A stretch of DNA of 64,000 nt, taken from Portulaca oleracea. Taxonomy: Eukaryota > Streptophyta > Magnoliopsida > Caryophyllales > Portulacaceae. A program made the position numbers and the translations under genes. The DNA lies in contig CM055881.1 of the NCBI GenBank assembly GCA_029582165.1, positions 24,347,594 to 24,411,593 on the forward strand, in the 5' to 3' direction. The notes beneath the pieces are model-generated. The model was not told the origin of the DNA, did not search any database, and saw nothing but the letters and a program-made list of their open reading frames with translations. Shown in pieces: positions 25,084 through 35,649 of this stretch (positions within the stretch are counted from its first letter, which is position 1; each line of letters opens with the position of its first letter).

Positions 25084-26980
25084 TCCCCTCTGGACAAGGC
25101 CCAATGAGAGATGAATTTCCAATCATGTTGCTTTGTAGGAGAAAAGGTGTGCAATCTCATCATCGACGGGAGAAGTTGTACCAACGTTACATCCAATCTC
25201 ATGGTCGAGAAGCTTCACTTACCTTTGTTACCTCACCCCAAGCCATTTTCCCTCAAATGGCTCAACGATCAAGACGACATCAAGGTAATAAAACAAGTCC
25301 TCGTCAATTTATCTTTTGGCCCTAACTACGATGATCATATTGTTTGTGATGTTGTCCTGATGAGTGCTTGTCATAAACTTTTGGGAAGTCCTTGGCAATT
25401 CGACAAACATACCGTGCATGATGGGTTGAAATATACCTACACTTTTACCCAAGGAGACAAGAGGGTTAAGTTACTACCTTCTAGCTCTACATGAATTTTA
25501 CCTCCAAAACCCGGGTTGGGAAGAGAGGAGCCCAAACACATGAGCGAAATAAGGGTAGAAAGATCCCTAAGTAAGGGGAAGGTCGTTCTTGCCTTACTCC
25601 TCTTAGAGGCAAACAAAAGTGAGGAAGAGATGCCCTTACACCATCTTGTAGCTCCCCTCATTGCCAAGTTCAGGGACGTTTTCCTCGAGAATCTACCATC
25701 GGGCCTTCCACCTACACGAGGCATCGAGTACCAAATTGATCTTATGCCCGGGGCCCCTCTTCCTGGTAAAGTGGCCTATCGTTGCAACCCGCAGGAAACC
25801 AAGGAACATCAATGACAAGTGGACGAGCTCATTTCTAGAGGCTTCGTCCGGGAAAGTATAAGTCCTTGTTCCATCCCGGCTCTCTTGGTCTCCAAGAAGG
25901 ATGAAACTTACCGGATGTGCGTCGATAGTCGAGTTATCAACAACATCACCCTCAAGTATCGGTATCCAATACTGAGGCTTGACGATAGGCTCGATGAGTT
26001 ACATGGCTCACGCATATTCTCCAAAATCGATCTCCGGAGCGGGTATCACCAAATTCGGATGCGGGAAGGGAATGAGTGGAAAAAGACCTTCAAGACCAAA
26101 GGAGGGTTGTATGAATGGCTCGTTATGCCCTTTCGGCCTCTCCAATGCCCCTAGCACTTTCATGCGCCTCATGAATGAGTTTTTGAAGCCCTTCATCGGC
26201 AAGTTCGTGGTTGTGTACTTCGACGACATCCTCGTCTACTCTAAGTATGAAAGCGATCATCTCTCGTACTTGGAGTCCGTCTTCAAGGTCCTCTGGCGGC
26301 AGAAGTTATTGGGTAAGCTTGAGAAGTGTGAGCTTTGCACACCTCAAGATACCTTCATTGGCTACATTATGTCCGACCGAGGCATCTCGATGGATTCCTC
26401 GAAGGTGGAAGATATACGTTCATGGCCTATCCCTCCACCCTCATAGAAGTGAGAAGCTTCCACGGCCTAACATCTTTTTATCGCCGGTTCATCAAAGGTT
26501 TTAGCACCCTCACTGCTCCCTTTACCGAATGCATGAAGAAGGGGACTTTCAAATGGACCAAAGCGATGTAAGGTGCCTTTGAGAAGCTTGAGGCCAAGCT
26601 TTGTGAAGCTCCAGTGCTTGCCCTCCCGGATTTTCCATAAGTTTTTAAAGTTGATTATGATGCTAGTGGAGTGGGTATTAGGGTAATCCTAATGCAAATC
26701 AACTCCCCATCGCCTACTTTAGTGAGAATCTTAATTGCTCAAGGAAAAACTATTCTACCTACGACAAGGAGTTCTATGCCCTTGTATGTGCCCTCGACTA
26801 TTGATCCCGTTACTTGAGGCCCATCCAATTTATTCTCCACTCCGATCATGAGGCCCTCAAGTACTTTAATGGCCAACATAAGCTCAACACTCGCCTTGCC
26901 AAGTGGGTGGAATACCTCCAAATCTTCAATTTCGTGGCCAAACATAAGAAGGGGAGCATCAATAAGGTGGCTGATGCTCT
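25084..26980 (+). pseudogene. Chromovirus protease, reverse transcriptase and RNase H, broken
   Basis: Protease at 25111-25494 carries LIIDGRSCTNVTS; the family usually has DGGSCTN, so the catalytic Asp is kept and one Gly is Arg. The linker and RT follow in the same frame (25516-26130), past stops at about 25492 and 25813. RT shows [24 protein letters not shown] (first catalytic Asp) and, after a +1 shift near 26130, [13 protein letters not shown] with both catalytic Asp of the YxDD box (about 26215). A second shift near 26440 leads to the RT connection [17 protein letters not shown]. RNase H has FKVDYDASGVG (about 26645) and the HSDHEALKYFNGQHK and VADALSRKH landmarks to about 26995. Shifts and stops make the enzyme non-functional. 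Confidence 0.9.
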
Positions 26981-27564
26981 TTCTCGGAAGCATGCTCTTC
27001 TATCGGTTGTAGAAGCATGGGTTCTTGGGTTTCAACATATGCAAGAGTTCTATAAAGAAGATGAGGATTTCAAACTTCATCTTGATGGTGGCAATGGTCC
27101 TTATGTGCTTCAAGATGGGTTCCTTTTCAAGGGGAACAAGTTATGTGTGCCTAAGTGTCCATTGAGGAAGTTGTTCATGAGGGAGTTTCATGGAGATGGT
27201 CTTGCCGGTCACTTCAGCATCAACAAGACCCTTGAAATGCTTAAGGAGCACTTCTATTGGCCTAGGATTGGAGGTGATGTGCATGAGGTGATTTCCAAAT
27301 ACATTACATGTCATCACGCTAAGAGCCAATTCCACCAAGGACTTTACACCCCTCTACCCATCCAGAATGGCCCTTGTGAAGATTTGAGCATGGATTTCAT
27401 CGTGGCCCTTCCCTGAACTGTGCGTGGCAAGGATGCGATAATGGGGTGGTGGATCGTTTTTCCAAAATGGCACACTTTATCGCTTGTGTGAAAATCGACG
27501 ATGTCGCCCATATCACCAATCTCTTCTTCAAGGAGATAGTGAGGTTGCATGACATTCCGAGGAC

Positions 27565-28298
27565 TAAGGGTGAGTGGGACCGGGATCCCGGTAATTTTTG
27601 CTACTTCCGGTCTCGATCCTGGTTGTGACCGGGAGCAAGTTTTTGCTCCCACTCCCGGTCCCGGTTGTGACCGGGAGCAAGCTTTTGCTCCCACTCCCGA
27701 TCCCGGTTGTGACCGGAAACAAGCTTTTTCTCCAACTCCCAGTCCGGTGGGACCGGGAAATTAACCAGGAGTTTCTAGTCCCAGCTTTATAATGTATTTG
27801 CAATTATTTTTGGTTTATTTTGTTAAAGAACCAACCTATAAAGTTTTTATTTTTTTTTAAAAAAAAACACTACTGGAGCTCCCAACATCATTAATATGCT
27901 CATCATCATCATCATCACAATTCACAAGTCACAACTCACAAGTGTATCCAACATAACCTATTCAAATTTGATCACAGTTCACACTTCACATTCATTGTTA
28001 GGGTTTTGGGGTAGGGCGTGGCCCGTGTGGGCTTATAGTATTGGGCCAAAATCACTCAAATTGTGTGTGATTCAGTGACACACAGTGACATTTATAATTT
28101 TTTTTAATATATATTTTTTAAGACCGGGAGTCGGGACCGGGAGTTGGGGCTAAGTCCCACTCCCGGTCCCGTAATCGACCGAGACTTTGTTTTTGATCCC
28201 ACTCTCGGTCCCGTTCCCAATGGGACCATGATTTTGGGACCGGGAATTCACCGGGACCGGGATGGGACCGGGGGTCCTGGAAATTTTGCTCACCCTGA
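27565..28298. mobile_element. hAT-type non-autonomous element in integrase
   Basis: Termini are TAAGGGTGAG and CTCACCCTGA (inverse, one mismatch), flanked by a perfect 8-bp duplication CCGAGGAC (27557-27564, 28299-28306). The 734-bp element encodes nothing. It is dominated by GGGACCGGGA-type words and contains three tandem units of about 42 bp near 27620-27750, each holding an inverted repeat GGGAGCAAG/CTTTTGCTCCC. The short open frames across it are by-products of this repeat. Confidence 0.95.
27620..27750. repeat. Three tandem 42-bp hairpin units
   Basis: Each unit has GGTTGTGACCGGGAGCAAG, a short T run, then GCTCCCACTCCCG; the third copy is diverged. Each copy can fold on itself. Subterminal repeats in hAT elements often bind transposase; that role here is inference. 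Confidence 0.8.
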
Positions 28299-28995
28299 CC
28301 GAGGACCATCCTCTTGGACCGGGACACAAAATTCATTAGCCACTTTTGGAGGTCCCTTTGGAAGCTTCTTGCCACTAAACTCCTTTTTAGCACATCCCAC
28401 ATCCCCAAACTGATGGGCAAAAGGAGGTAACCAACAAGACCCTATCCACCTTGCTTAGGGGGCTTTGTGATCAAAAGCTTGTGGGATTGGGATGTCAAAC
28501 TGTACCATGTCGAGTTTGCTTATAACTGAGCTCCCTCCTTTACCAAAGGTCACTCACCATTTGAGACTTGCTATGGAGTGAACCCACTCACTCCCATTGA
28601 AATCCTTCCACTAACCTTGGAGTCAAGATCGAGTTATGATGCTACCGAGAAGGCTAAAGAAATTTAAAAGCTTCATTAACAAATTCAGGAAAAGATTGAG
28701 AAAATTAATGAGCTCTACAAGGCACGAGCCAACAAGCACCCTTGCGGCATTACCTTCAAGCCTGGGGACTTGGCTTGGCTCCATTTGAGGAAAGAACGGT
28801 TTCCATCACGGAGGAAGAACAAGCTTATGTCGCGGAGTGATGGCTCGTTCAAAGTCTTGGAGAAGGTGAACGAAAACCGCAAACAAACTTGACCTTCCAG
28901 GCGACATGGGAGTCTCATCCACCTTCAACATCGGCGACCTCTCACCTTACATCGAGGATGATGAGCCCATTGAGGATTTGAGGGCAAATCCTTCT

Positions 28996-29009
28996 CAAGA
29001 AGGGGAGGA
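28996..29009 (+). other. Chromovirus polypurine tract
   Basis: CAAGAAGGGGAGGA ends exactly where the 3' LTR begins (TGAAGAGAT at 29010), inside the reading frame of pol. Confidence 0.88.
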
Positions 29010-30100
29010 TGAAGAGATACGAGTACAGTATTCCTCCCCCATCTCTTATGCCAAGAGGTTTGCATCCACCTCCCCGAGTCTCGAGGTTCAATTTCCCGTG
29101 GATTTCGAAAACAACAAGATCGTCTCGGCCATCCTTTGGATGGGTCCCGAGCCCCTCTAGAGACTCAGGCGTGTCACCAACTCCGAAGGCCTTAAAATCT
29201 AACATCAAACCGGGTCGTCCTAGGAAAACATGGCTATTTGGCATCGGGGTTCGGATTTTGGACCTTGTGGGAGAAAATGGGCCAAAGGAGGAGATGAGGA
29301 GAGGGGAGTTGGGCCAAGCGCTGGCTGCGCCTCCTCTGGCGCCAGCCGCGCCTCCCCTCCTTTTCTTCTATTTTGTCATCGCCAACAAAGGTGCGGGCAG
29401 CGTCCCTGTAGGCGTAGGGCGCACCTCGCCTCCTCCTTGTTTTGCTACCAAGAACAAAGCGCGGGCTGCGTCTAAGGGGGGCGTTGGGCACGTCTCCCCA
29501 TTTTTCCCCGTGGATTTTTGCCCAGTTTGAGATGCGGGTGGAGTTTCCTCAGGGGTAGGTCGCGCCAGGATTTTGCGAGAAACTCGTTCTCTTTGGAAGA
29601 GACGTAGGCCGCGTCACAACTAGCGCTGGTCGCGCCTCCTAGTGTTTCCTCAGCATCGAGATTCTCCCGTCTCGTTTGCGGTGCCTTTCTACCTTTTATT
29701 CCCTTCTCTTTTTTTCCCCTTTCAATGTTATGTCAGTAACGACAAACTTGTAATTATTTGCATCTTCATTTCCCCACCCAAATGTTATATCTCTTCATTT
29801 GAGAAGAAAGGTCATTAGTTTTTGGCCTTCAATGAACAGTAAGGGTTTACTCCCAAAATCTCTCTCTCAAATCTTGTTCTTACTTTATCCTCTAATAATT
29901 GGGGTGGTGTTAACATGTCGTTTCCTTTATGGATTAGTGGTGTTTAGCTTTATCTAATCTTGGTGGATTTGCAAGTTCTTAACATTGGTGACCTCCATTG
30001 TTGAGTTCATATCAAGGTCTTAAGCTTCCTTTAAGTTTCTGGGTTCATTTTAATCATCTTCTTTAGCTCAAGCTCACTATTCCCACCATACCGTGCTCTA
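29010..30100 (+). mobile_element. Chromovirus 3' LTR
   Basis: 1091 bp, opening TGAAGAGAT and ending GCTCTA before GTACC; the terminal CA is mutated to TA, while the partner LTR keeps CA. Its first 151 bases are coding for the pol tail. The open frame 29009-29530 is in another frame and not credible. Confidence 0.92.
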
Positions 30101-30105
30101 GTACC

Positions 30106-31140
30106 ATTATTTCGACCCTAGAACTATGGCTAGGTTCTCTAACATGTGCATGTAAATGTTTAATCTTGTAAATAATTATGTGTTTTTCCCTCATTTTAGA
30201 ATGGGGCTAAGGAATCCCCCTAATTGTGCTTCTAGCTCGGTTAGAAGCAAATAATCCAAAATCCACCATGCCCAGAACAGGTTGTCTAACCTTTTATCTT
30301 AGGCAATTAAACGGCCAGTTAAACGCAATTTAACCATACCCAATACTCACCCATATTAAATGGTCAGTCAAACTCTCTAGATTTGGGATGCCTTGTCGAT
30401 CCATTTTGCTTCTACTTGACCCTTTAGCATACTTGGTCCCCCCCAGGTCTTTATTCAACTGTCATTAACACTTAAGCTACCTCGGCTTGTGATGGTACTA
30501 GTCCGATATGCACCTTCCCTTTGTTGCGTATATTTGAGTCTATTAGGCCCACATAGAGTTAAGTCAATCAAGGCCAAAAGGTGTGTGAGTCGGATCCACG
30601 TCACCATATAGGCATCATGTGCATTAGAAAATCCATATAGGTCTTTAGGCCATGCATGCATTAGATAGTTCGTATCAAGGCTCGTGGGTTAAAGTGTTTG
30701 CTTGTTCCAAACAGGATAGGTGACCCAACCTGTGCCTGGATACATGAGCTTTTATCTAGCTGCATCATTCACGACCCATATTACATTTCACCTAGCCAAC
30801 ACACAACTCATTCTTTTATATTAAATGGAGCGGCCAAACTCCCCCATAGAAGGTCCTGGTTTAGTTTATCATAACCCAACAACTTCCGAAAGAGCTCCTC
30901 GAAACTTGGTTCACGCAAAACCAAATTGTGATGGGTAGACTTGAAGCGTTAGGAAAGCTCGGATGAAAGGTATATATTTTGAATGAAGAGGAAGAGGAAG
31001 CGAGTGAAGGGAGTCCTCTCCTCATAGAAGGGTTTAATAATAGAGGACTCTTTAGCACTTCAGGCCTGAAAAACAAAAAAGGCATGTTAGTTTCCCATGA
31101 TATCTCTTCAAACACTAATGTGACCAATGATCCCCAGTTC
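30106..31140 (+). other. Older element leader, right flank of the chromovirus
   Basis: Continuation of the DNA at 14553-14744. There is no readable domain until the gag-like segment below. It may be the leader of the Tat-like element whose LTR starts at 13256. The minus open frame at 30861-31142 overlaps a weak plus-strand frame with a Glu-rich stretch near 30980 and is not called. Confidence 0.4.
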
Positions 31141-31567
31141 AAGGCATTACAACACTAAGTTGATAGCATGAACAAAGTCATCCAGTCCATGCCCAAGCTA
31201 GCATCTAATTTTGTGGAAGTCCCCACTCCCACCAAGGTACTTGTCAACGTTCTTGATAAGGTTGAAATCCCGAACGTTAAATTCAAGCCTTCTGACAGCG
31301 CAATCTACCATCTTAAAGAGTTCACTCACCTAGCCGCCCTAGGCCAATCAGTGTAGAACCTTATGCTATCACCTTCCCCTCCATTCTCGAGGGAGAAGCC
31401 AAGGAGTGGTATCATACACTTCCATCTGAAGTGCTAGAGGATTGGTAGAATGTAGTTAAGGCATTTCTTCAACATTATGGCCCCCTCAAGAAGAAAGAGG
31501 CCACACTCGAGGATTTGATATAAATGAAGTAACGTATGTTGAGCCATTCGTAGAGTATTATACTAAA
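31141..31567 (+). pseudogene. Decayed Ty3/gypsy gag fragment
   Basis: The open stretch 31168-31356 (PNVKFKPSDSAIYHLKEFTH) and, after a stop and frameshift, EPYAITFPSILEGEAKEWYHTL and AFLQHYGPLKK reproduce the spacing of the plant retrotransposon gag domain (a fold with a Phe-Pro...Leu.Gly.A..W..L core). In-frame stops break it. It is cut at about 31567 by the LTR-like sequence that follows. Confidence 0.65.
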
Positions 31568-32537
31568 TGGGCACGCGTCAATGGGACAAAACACGCGTAC
31601 ATGGGAGGTACAGCCAGCGTCGCCTCATACGCGACTCGTGCCTCTTCCCTTTTACGAATAGATCAAAGGGAGTTCTTTTCTGGTTCTTCCTTTTGGAAGA
31701 GGAGTTTTCAATTCTGCCATTGCATTCCCAATTTTACCCTAATTTCTCATAGTTTTCGATAGCAAACACGAAGAAGAGAAGACGAGTATCAACTTGGGTG
31801 ACACAAGGGGATTGGAATCAACTCTTCAGATTGTTGTTAATTCTATCTATTTTCATTATATTTTCTAGTTTAGATTTCGTTATCGCGTTGTTTGTTATTA
31901 CCAATCATGAGTAGTTCGTTCAATTGTTTAGAGGACAAACCCGATGTTAACTGATTGAATTTTGGTGTTTAGTTTTAGTATTCAAGTTTGTTTTATCGTT
32001 GTGGTTTTTATGTCATAGTAATTGATTGATCACCTTTTACTTGGTTTAGATTCTTAATATCATGTTGAAAGATTGTTATTTTGAATCAGATTAACAAAGA
32101 TATAGAGCACAGTTAGAAATAATGTATTCATACTTAGAGTCGTTATATGATGTATTATTATCTTTGATTGAATTAAATAGCCATGAGAATAGGTGTTTAG
32201 TTTAATTATTGCAACTCACCTCGGATTGAAAGATTGTTGTGATAGACCTTAACAAGATTATAGATCCCAAACACTTTTTAAACTACTAATTACTAAAATT
32301 ACTACCTAATCGATTAGTTAGCTAGAGTAGACTCCCAATAATGCCTTTAATCATTTGTTAAAAACCTAAAAGTTCATTGCTTGTTTAGTTTTAGTTTAGT
32401 AACTAGCAAAAAGAAAACCAACCTTTGGCCCACCTTGCATCCTTTGCGGTGAGATAGTTTAGTGCGTAGTATGAGCAAGTCCTCGATAGAACGACCTTGA
32501 TATACTATACAATACTCTGTGCACTTGCGATGTATCT
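31568..32537 (+). mobile_element. 5' LTR of a second non-gag-pol LTR element
   Basis: The right boundary is set by the primer-site-like TGGCACCGTTTTCAGGG at about 32547. The left edge near 31568 (TGGGCACGCG) is a guess based on where gag similarity stops. The sequence has the usual T-rich U3/R character. No partner LTR was found in the window. Confidence 0.5.
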
Positions 32538-32545
32538 AGTTTTTG

Positions 32546-32563
32546 GCACCGTTTTCAGGGTCT
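32546..32563 (+). other. Primer-binding-site-like sequence
   Basis: TTGGCACCGTTTTCAGGG matches the TGGCGCCGTTGTCGGGGA site at 22611-22628 with a few changes and stands the same distance upstream of a related ORF. Confidence 0.65.
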
Positions 32564-32651
32564 TATTTACCATTAATTGAAAAAACTCTGGTTGACTAGG
32601 TTTTTATCGCTTTTCTAAAAACTAAAAAAATTAAATAAAAAATCCAAAAAT

Positions 32652-32743
32652 ATGGCAATTCTTTATTTTCCTCAATTTGAGCAAGAATTATTTTGGCATT
32701 ATTTTGAGCGATTATGTGTTATTCCTGTTCCATATGGTGTTAT
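32652..32743 (+). pseudogene. Start of a MSSFHFPQFE-family ORF, truncated
   Basis: The frame opens MAILYFPQFEQELFWHYFER and is clearly related to the minus-strand ORF at 22519. After about 30 codons it is cut by the CACTA-type end at 32744. Confidence 0.7.
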
Positions 32744-33370
32744 CACTACAACATAAATGAGCTTTGACAATAGTAAAAAACTGTTGCCGAAAGCCAAAAA
32801 ACTGTTGCTTAGTATCTTAGGCAACAGTCATGAGGCGTTGCAATTGCCTCCGTCGCCTTTCCTAAAGTAAACAGTCTTGTGGCAATAGGCAACAGTTCTT
32901 TCAGGGGACCACAATCAATGCTTAAGGCAACAGTCCATCTAAGGCAACAATTCAGTGTTGTTGCATTAACAGTAAAAACAACAGTTTTGCATTGTTGCAA
33001 TAAAAACAAGAGCAACAGATCAATGTTGTTGCATAAATAACAAAGGCAACAGCTTAGTTTTGTTGCGTTAATAACAAAGGCAACATTTTAGTGTTGTCGC
33101 ATTAGAAGACAACAAAAGCAACAATTCAATATTGTTGCAACCTAAAACGACAAAGGCAATAATTCAAAGTTGTTGCAGCACAATACAACAAATGCAATAG
33201 TTTTAAAAGACAAGGAGTTGTTGCTTTATCCAACCAAAAGCAACAATACTTTAAATATTGTATTTCATTGCGACATTTTACAACTGATGTATATGCTTAT
33301 TTACAGTATTTGTTTGGCAATGTAAATATATTGTTGCATAACATATTCGGTAACAAGAATTTATCATAAC
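32744..33370 (+). mobile_element. CACTA-type (En/Spm) transposon end with subterminal repeats
   Basis: It starts CACTACAACATAAATGAG, the hallmark terminus of plant CACTA elements. For about 600 bp it is filled with short GGCAACAGTT / GTTGTTGC words on both strands, as expected of subterminal transposase-binding repeats. The opposite CACTA end and a transposase were not found in the next kilobases, so the element is truncated or its far end is too diverged to see. Confidence 0.75.
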
Positions 33371-34540
33371 CCAATTAATCTTTAAGTCATTATCAACTAT
33401 TAAATATTTAGTATCAATTAGTCATAATATTTATAATTGAATGAGTACTTGATATGAACCAACATACATATCAAAACAAACGTCCATATGCTATTAATAT
33501 TATTGTTGAATTTCCATCACGAGAGTCAAAAATATCAAAAAGATTACCCGTGTAAGACCGAAAAGATAGAAATAAGAAGTAATTGTTCCAAAATACTATT
33601 ACTAATAATAAAAGTTTCTATCTTTAAATATTATCCTAATACTATGATATGAAAATACACAAGTGACGACCTACATATTAGCTCGTCATCATATTAGCTG
33701 CTCATCTTCAACTTCTTCCTGAAAAAACAAAGTACGAAATATCAATTAGTTGTAAATTATAGTATCATTATTTTATCAAAAAAAGTAGAATCAAATATAA
33801 ATGCACTATCTAATCCTCTTAATGCGTTGTGATCTCCACTCTCAAAGATAAACCAACGCTCTATTTGTTACAGTCTTTTTTCCTTCTATTGTGTTTCATT
33901 TTACACCATTTAATTTTTACCCACAAGCAATACTAAATAACTACTTAACCTATTTCCGGCTCACATCCCCTTTTGTCACAGCTTACCATGACGTAGTTTA
34001 GTAAGGTCAAGAAGGTGGCAATCTTACTGTTAAAAGAAACTATGACAAAGTTCATTCTAAAATGCATATAAAAGATTTTGATATAAAATAGAGTATGTTG
34101 TAGAAGCAGACAGTTTAAAATAAAACACAATAGTGGGAAAAGATGAATTTCATTACTCGATCAACAATTAGTGTCATCCAACAAACACACACACATTCAT
34201 CCTAATCCAACATTAACCTAAGCAGAATACAGTACAATCCACTGAAAAGAACCCCCCCCCCCCCCTTTTCTAAACATACACACATACTCAACTGACAAAT
34301 ACAAGTCCCACAAAAGAGGAAAAATCATCAATTTCAAAAAGATTCGGTAGGATAACGGTTGTACTTGACATTGATCAAGGTCTGGTTGTCTGATACCTTA
34401 AGAAATGTATAGCATTTTAATTTGCATAATAAGGCTCGCATACATAGGAAAAGGGTGATTTGATTACACATTCATTACACATTCAGATTAGAGTAATGGA
34501 AACAAAGGTCAGACAGTTAGTAGTTACCCTATGATTTGAT
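33371..34540. other. No gene seen; possible CACTA interior
   Basis: AT-rich DNA with a 16-base C run at about 34251-34266. The small minus open frame at 33945-34130 has no recognisable domain. Confidence 0.45.
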
Positions 34541-35139
34541 GAGTAAATTACATTTACCCTACCTGACATTTGTGGTAATAATTTTTGCACACCCGACATT
34601 TGTGAAATAATTTTCACCTTACTTGACATTAAGTGTTCATAAATTTAAACCTCCTAAGATCGATACTTTATAATTGACTTTTGTTGGATTTTCCGACGAA
34701 CATTGAAAAGATAAATATGAATTGACTTTTTTACCCTTGATAATTAATAATTCAAATGACTTTCAATTAAATATGAATTGATGTCTTACCCTTAATATTA
34801 ATTCATATGATATTAACAGGGGAATTTTGAAGAAGAGGAGTGTGAGAGGAATCGACTGTTGGTGTTTTCTGTTTGGAGTTTCGACATACATTTTCCCAGA
34901 CAAAACAATGAAAGACTCATTTAAGTCATTTCCTTCTCAATATTATGGGCAACATGGTACATTCACATAGTCATATAAGAGCATTATTGTATTTTTCTCA
35001 TTTCCGATGAGAAGTAACCAGATTTTTCCACTAAAAATCACTTTCACTTAATGTCAGGTAGGGTAAAAATTATTTTACAAATGTCGGGTTTGCAAAAATT
35101 ATTACCACAAATGTCAGGTATAGTAAATGTACTTTACTC
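34541..35139. mobile_element. Mutator-type MITE with about 97-bp inverted repeats
   Basis: Both ends start GAGTAAA-TACATTTAC when read inward, and stay similar for about 97 bp, including two ACATTTGT words and a final ACATTAAGTG. The flanks ATGATTTGAT (34531-34540) and ATGATTCGAT (35140-35149) form a 9-10 bp duplication with one mismatch, as for Mutator-like elements. The 599-bp element has no transposase. Confidence 0.88.
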
Positions 35140-35281
35140 ATGATTCGATTATACCCTCCGCAAAATAATAGTTTGGATTGGATTCCTATGGCCCTGTTTT
35201 TTAAGATGTTACTTACATTTAACCTAATTTACTAATTTTACTTACTTTTATTTACCTATTCTCAAATTATCTTGCATAATA

Positions 35282-35502
35282 CTCCTTCCGTATAAGCCAC
35301 TTTTGAGGAAAGTAGTTAGTTAAGCAGTTGGATTGTTTTTGGGAGTAGTGTTAGAAAGAGAATAGTGGTGCAATAATAGAAAAGAAAATGTGAAGTTGAT
35401 TAAATAAATAACTTAGAATATTTCATTGGGATTCTCAAATAACAAATATTGTGCGAAAAGAAAAATTAGTTAAAGTGATAAATAATATAGGATGAAAGGG
35501 AG
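35282..35502. mobile_element. Stowaway-like MITE
   Basis: The left end CTCCTTCCGT and right end AAAGGGAG are inverse, and TA lies on both sides (35280-35281, 35503-35504). At 221 bp and AT-rich it is of the Tc1/mariner-derived Stowaway type. Confidence 0.78.
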
Positions 35503-35649
35503 TATAAATATATTAAAAAAATTCATATATTTAATAAATAATATGACTGGTGTGACTTGCTTTACTACATTACTTATTTAAAAATATATTTACTAATTGA
35601 TGTAACTAATGTAACATTCCTTAATAACTTACACAACGTTACTAAATTG

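Larger units (their letters stand above)
26990..29160 (+). pseudogene. Chromovirus integrase and C-terminal tail, split by hAT element
   Basis: The integrase zinc-binding region contains GHFSINKT and, where HX3-4HX..CX2C is expected, YITCHH: the first Cys of the pair is Tyr. The core begins DLSMDFIVALP and, after a stop and a frameshift, VDRFSKMAHFIACV and LHDIP. Between LHDIPRT and the SDRG block the hAT-type element 27565-28298 is inserted. Past it, the core, a GDLAWLHLRKERFP segment and a GPY/F-like region follow with stops. From 28906 the frame is open again: FNIGDLSPYIEDDEP...LRANP, typical of this integrase tail, then about 50 residues encoded inside the 3' LTR, ending at 29160. No clear chromodomain is visible; the LTR-encoded tail could be a degenerate CR-type motif, but I could not confirm that. 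Confidence 0.87.
14750..30100 (+). mobile_element. Ty3/gypsy chromovirus with nested insertions
   Basis: A complete but dead LTR retrotransposon, plus strand: 5' LTR 14750-15802, tRNA-Met-type primer site 15805-15817, leader, gag, protease, RT, RNase H, integrase, polypurine tract 28996-29009, 3' LTR 29010-30100. A perfect 5-bp duplication GTACC flanks it (14745-14749, 30101-30105). It was later hit by an LTR element on the opposite strand (16135-23822) and by a hAT-type element (27565-28298), so its own length is roughly 6.9 kb. The end of the pol frame runs about 150 bp into the 3' LTR, an arrangement known from CRM-type chromoviruses. Assignment to chromoviruses rests on the gag and protease wording and the integrase tail; placement in CRM is tentative. 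Confidence 0.9.

Noticed and set aside
27620..27750. CRISPR-like repeated units
   Set aside because: Only three tandem copies without unique spacers, inside a hAT-type element of a plant genome.
29009..29530. 173-codon plus-strand frame over the chromovirus 3' LTR
   Set aside because: It is out of phase with the pol tail, which carries the family wording, and also occurs in damaged form in the 5' LTR.
14750..30100. Endogenous pararetrovirus or functional virus
   Set aside because: Paired LTRs, a target duplication and an integrase identify an LTR retrotransposon; no movement or coat protein features are present.
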